Source of the DNA: Candidatus Cloacimonadota bacterium
GTDB lineage: Bacteria; Cloacimonadota; Cloacimonadia; Cloacimonadales; Cloacimonadaceae
Direction of reading: 5' to 3'
Assembly: GCA_017996595.1 (NCBI GenBank)
Contig: JAGOGT010000039.1
Coordinates: forward strand, 1 to 8,236
DNA: 8,236 nucleotides
Shown: positions 6,617 through 8,236 of the stretch, in pieces
Position numbering within the stretch: the stretch's first letter is position 1
How the letters are laid out: every line of letters starts with the position of its first letter
The notes under the pieces: model-generated
The model's input: the letters and a program-made list of their open reading frames with translations, nothing else
Database searches by the model: none
What the model was told of the DNA's origin: nothing
Program-made: the position numbers and the translations under genes

Positions 6617-7903
6617 ATGAAGAAAGTACTCTTTATTGCCTATAACTACCCTCCAGGTGGGGGTTCGGGAGTGCAACGGGGAGCCAAATTCGCCAGGTAT
6701 TTACCAGATTATGGCTGGGAACCAATCATTCTTACTCCGGATTACCATTTATTAAAGCAAGCTCGCGACTATAGTCTGGCCAGGGAACTTCCCAAGAATC
6801 AAATTATCTACCGTAGCTTTACCCTTGATGCCCGCTGGCTGTTTAAACTTCTATGGGGTTTAAGGCTCCACAAGCTGGTTAACTGGCTGAACTTCCATGT
6901 TTTTATTCCCGATCCGGAATTGCTCTGGCTACCCTTTGCCAAGGCGAAGCTTAGCAAGATTATGAAGCTTCACAAGCCAGATTTAGTTTTTATCAGTGGA
7001 CCACCCTTCTCCCCCATGCTGCTGGGTCCCTGGATCAAGGATAAGTATGCTATTCCCTTTGTAGTAAGTTTTCGGGATGATTGGAGCCTGGGTCAGAGCC
7101 GTCTGGATCGCATTCCTCCCAAACGCTTCACCGCCAAAGACCGCCAGCTTGAGCAGCTGGTGCTAACTAAAACCAACCATGTGGTGGCCACCAACCGGGC
7201 TTATAAGAATGATTTTTTGGCACTTTATCCAGAGCTTCCGGAAGAGCATTACACTGTTATCACCAATGGCTACGACGAAACAGATTTTTCGCCACGCAAA
7301 GCCCCACCCAGGCAAGACCGCAAGTTTATGCATATAGTGTATCCTGGAGCCTTGTATGGAAGGCGTAATCCTGCTAATATCTGGCAAGCGCTACACGAAT
7401 TGGTACTATCCCAAGAGATAGATCCCTCCAGAATCCGCATCGATATCTATGGCCAGAATTATCGTAGCTTCGTATTTAGCGGCATTGATGCCTCCAGCCA
7501 GGTGAACCAGATAGTGCAGCTTCATCCCTATCTTCCCCATCATCAGGCAATAGAGGCACTTTTGCAGGCCGATCTGCTGCTGTTGTTCTCAGGACCTGGC
7601 CCCAAAAGCGATGTCGTAATTCCCGGTAAACTCTTCGAGTATATGCGAAGCGGCAGGCCGGTTCTGGCTGTGATCAATCCCCAAGGAGTATGCGCCGAAA
7701 TCTTTTCACAAGCCAGAAGCGGACTAATTGCCGATTCTGCAAGTGTATCAGACATAAAGGATAAGCTGCTGCAGCTTTACCGCCAATGGGAGGCAGGTAA
7801 ACTGCAAATTGAGCCAGATTGGGATTATATCAAGCAGTTTGAGCGCCGTCAACTAACTTCCCGGCTTGCCTCCTGCTTTGATGAAGTACTCAAGCAACGA
7901 TGA
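6617..7903 (+). CDS. GT4-type glycosyltransferase (GT-B fold)
   Basis: Predicted cytoplasmic or membrane-associated glycosyltransferase, adding a sugar from a nucleotide donor to a growing glycan; donor and acceptor cannot be read from the sequence. The 428 residues start with MKKVLFIAYNYPPGGGSGVQ, the glycine-rich N-terminal loop typical of GT4 enzymes, followed by RGAKFARYLPDYGWEPIILTP. The N-terminal domain also has PDLVFISGPPFS and VVSFRDDW. The C-terminal donor-binding domain begins near IVYPGALYGRR (240-250) and carries IPGKLFEYMRSGRPVLAV (335-352), the characteristic 'K..EY...G.P' segment, in which Glu follows the Phe of LFEYM. The ATG is two bases after the mini-ORF stop; the nearest ribosome-site-like AAGG (6602-6605) is rather far at 11 bases, while GAGG abuts the ATG, so coupling from upstream translation is plausible. 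The gene ends in an ATGA overlap with the next one. Confidence 0.93.
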   Translation: MKKVLFIAYNYPPGGGSGVQRGAKFARYLPDYGWEPIILTPDYHLLKQARDYSLARELPKNQIIYRSFTLDARWLFKLLWGLRLHKLVNWLNFHVFIPDPELLWLPFAKAKLSKIMKLHKPDLVFISGPPFSPMLLGPWIKDKYAIPFVVSFRDDWSLGQSRLDRIPPKRFTAKDRQLEQLVLTKTNHVVATNRAYKNDFLALYPELPEEHYTVITNGYDETDFSPRKAPPRQDRKFMHIVYPGALYGRRNPANIWQALHELVLSQEIDPSRIRIDIYGQNYRSFVFSGIDASSQVNQIVQLHPYLPHHQAIEALLQADLLLLFSGPGPKSDVVIPGKLFEYMRSGRPVLAVINPQGVCAEIFSQARSGLIADSASVSDIKDKLLQLYRQWEAGKLQIEPDWDYIKQFERRQLTSRLASCFDEVLKQR

Positions 7904-8236
7904 AAAAAGTTCTGATTATCCCCTCCTGGTATCCCTATCCCAAGCTTCCCCATGCTGGTAACTTTATTATTAATCAAGCCAATGCGTTAGCAGATAATGG
8001 CCTCGCGGAGATCAGCATCCTGAATTGGGGACAGCTGGAATATCAGCTTGTCCTCCGTTCGCCCTTGAAGAGCTTATCCAGATTATATAACTATTCTGGC
8101 AGCAAATCAGGAATGAGCCAATGGAATAATGGCATTAGCGAATACCGCACTCCGCATCTTACCTGGACGCATCATCTGCTTGGGGGAAATCTGGATGCCC
8201 TTGTTCCCAAGCTGAAACTACTGGCTGGCTTTGATC
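7900..8236 (+). CDS. Glycosyltransferase, GT4-like N-terminal part (3' partial)
   Basis: The frame opens at ATG 7900, overlapping the stop of the preceding gene (ATGA), and stays open to the window edge, giving 112 residues. It begins MKKVLIIPSWYPYPKLPHAG and continues NFIINQANALADNGLAEISIL; the 'IPSWYP....G.F...QA.AL...G' pattern is typical of the acceptor domain of GT4 glycosyltransferases. The catalytic C-terminal half lies outside the window, so activity cannot be judged. There is no good ribosome site immediately upstream, which suggests that translation depends on coupling to the upstream gene. Shared operon position indicates that it adds another sugar to the same glycan. Confidence 0.85.
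   Translation, partial: MKKVLIIPSWYPYPKLPHAGNFIINQANALADNGLAEISILNWGQLEYQLVLRSPLKSLSRLYNYSGSKSGMSQWNNGISEYRTPHLTWTHHLLGGNLDALVPKLKLLAGFD

Overview
The window reads as ordinary bacterial chromosome, moderate in GC and densely coded. A secreted protein, a lipid-linked-glycan type flippase and several glycosyltransferases suggest a bacterium that builds a surface polysaccharide, most likely Gram-negative. Gene style vaguely recalls the Cloacimonadota/FCB side of the tree, but this is an impression and the sequence alone does not fix the taxon. No rRNA, tRNA, CRISPR array, insertion sequence or phage gene was seen.

Layout. (1) Positions 1-1179 (+) hold most of an NtrC-type sigma-54 activator whose 5' end lies outside the window; the visible part starts at the phospho-acceptor Asp of the receiver domain. 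(2) A 136-base convergent gap (1180-1315) is rich in short imperfect tandem repeats and lacks a convincing terminator. (3) A lone class I SAM-dependent methyltransferase with a hydrophobic C-terminal segment lies on the minus strand (1316-2104). (4) A 445-base divergent intergenic region (2105-2549) carries a conspicuous dyad built from an 11-base unit (2314-2367) and some weak hairpins. (5) A tightly packed plus-strand operon runs to the window end: xseA (exonuclease VII large subunit), a secreted glycosyl-hydrolase-like GHL10 protein, a 14-helix Wzx/MATE-like polysaccharide flippase, a possible 19-codon mini-ORF, a GT4-type glycosyltransferase, and the start of a second glycosyltransferase that runs off the edge.

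How the genes fit together. From xseA onward each gene starts on or within a few bases of the previous stop: GTGA at 3905, GTGA at 5095, ATGA at 6555 (mini-ORF), TGA-GG-ATG at 6612-6619, and ATGA at 7900. Co-transcription and translational coupling are therefore likely. Flippase plus glycosyltransferases is the usual core of a surface glycan locus, and the exported GHL10 protein is a plausible trimming or remodelling partner. That xseA, a DNA-repair nuclease gene, heads this unit without its usual small-subunit partner xseB next to it is the main oddity of gene order. The strongest non-coding signal is the 2314-2367 dyad, which could be a shared operator or an RNA structure with two alternative pairings. 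I did not find clear evidence for a wholly new system; the best candidates for novelty are that dyad, the coupled mini-ORF and the xseA-led glycan operon.
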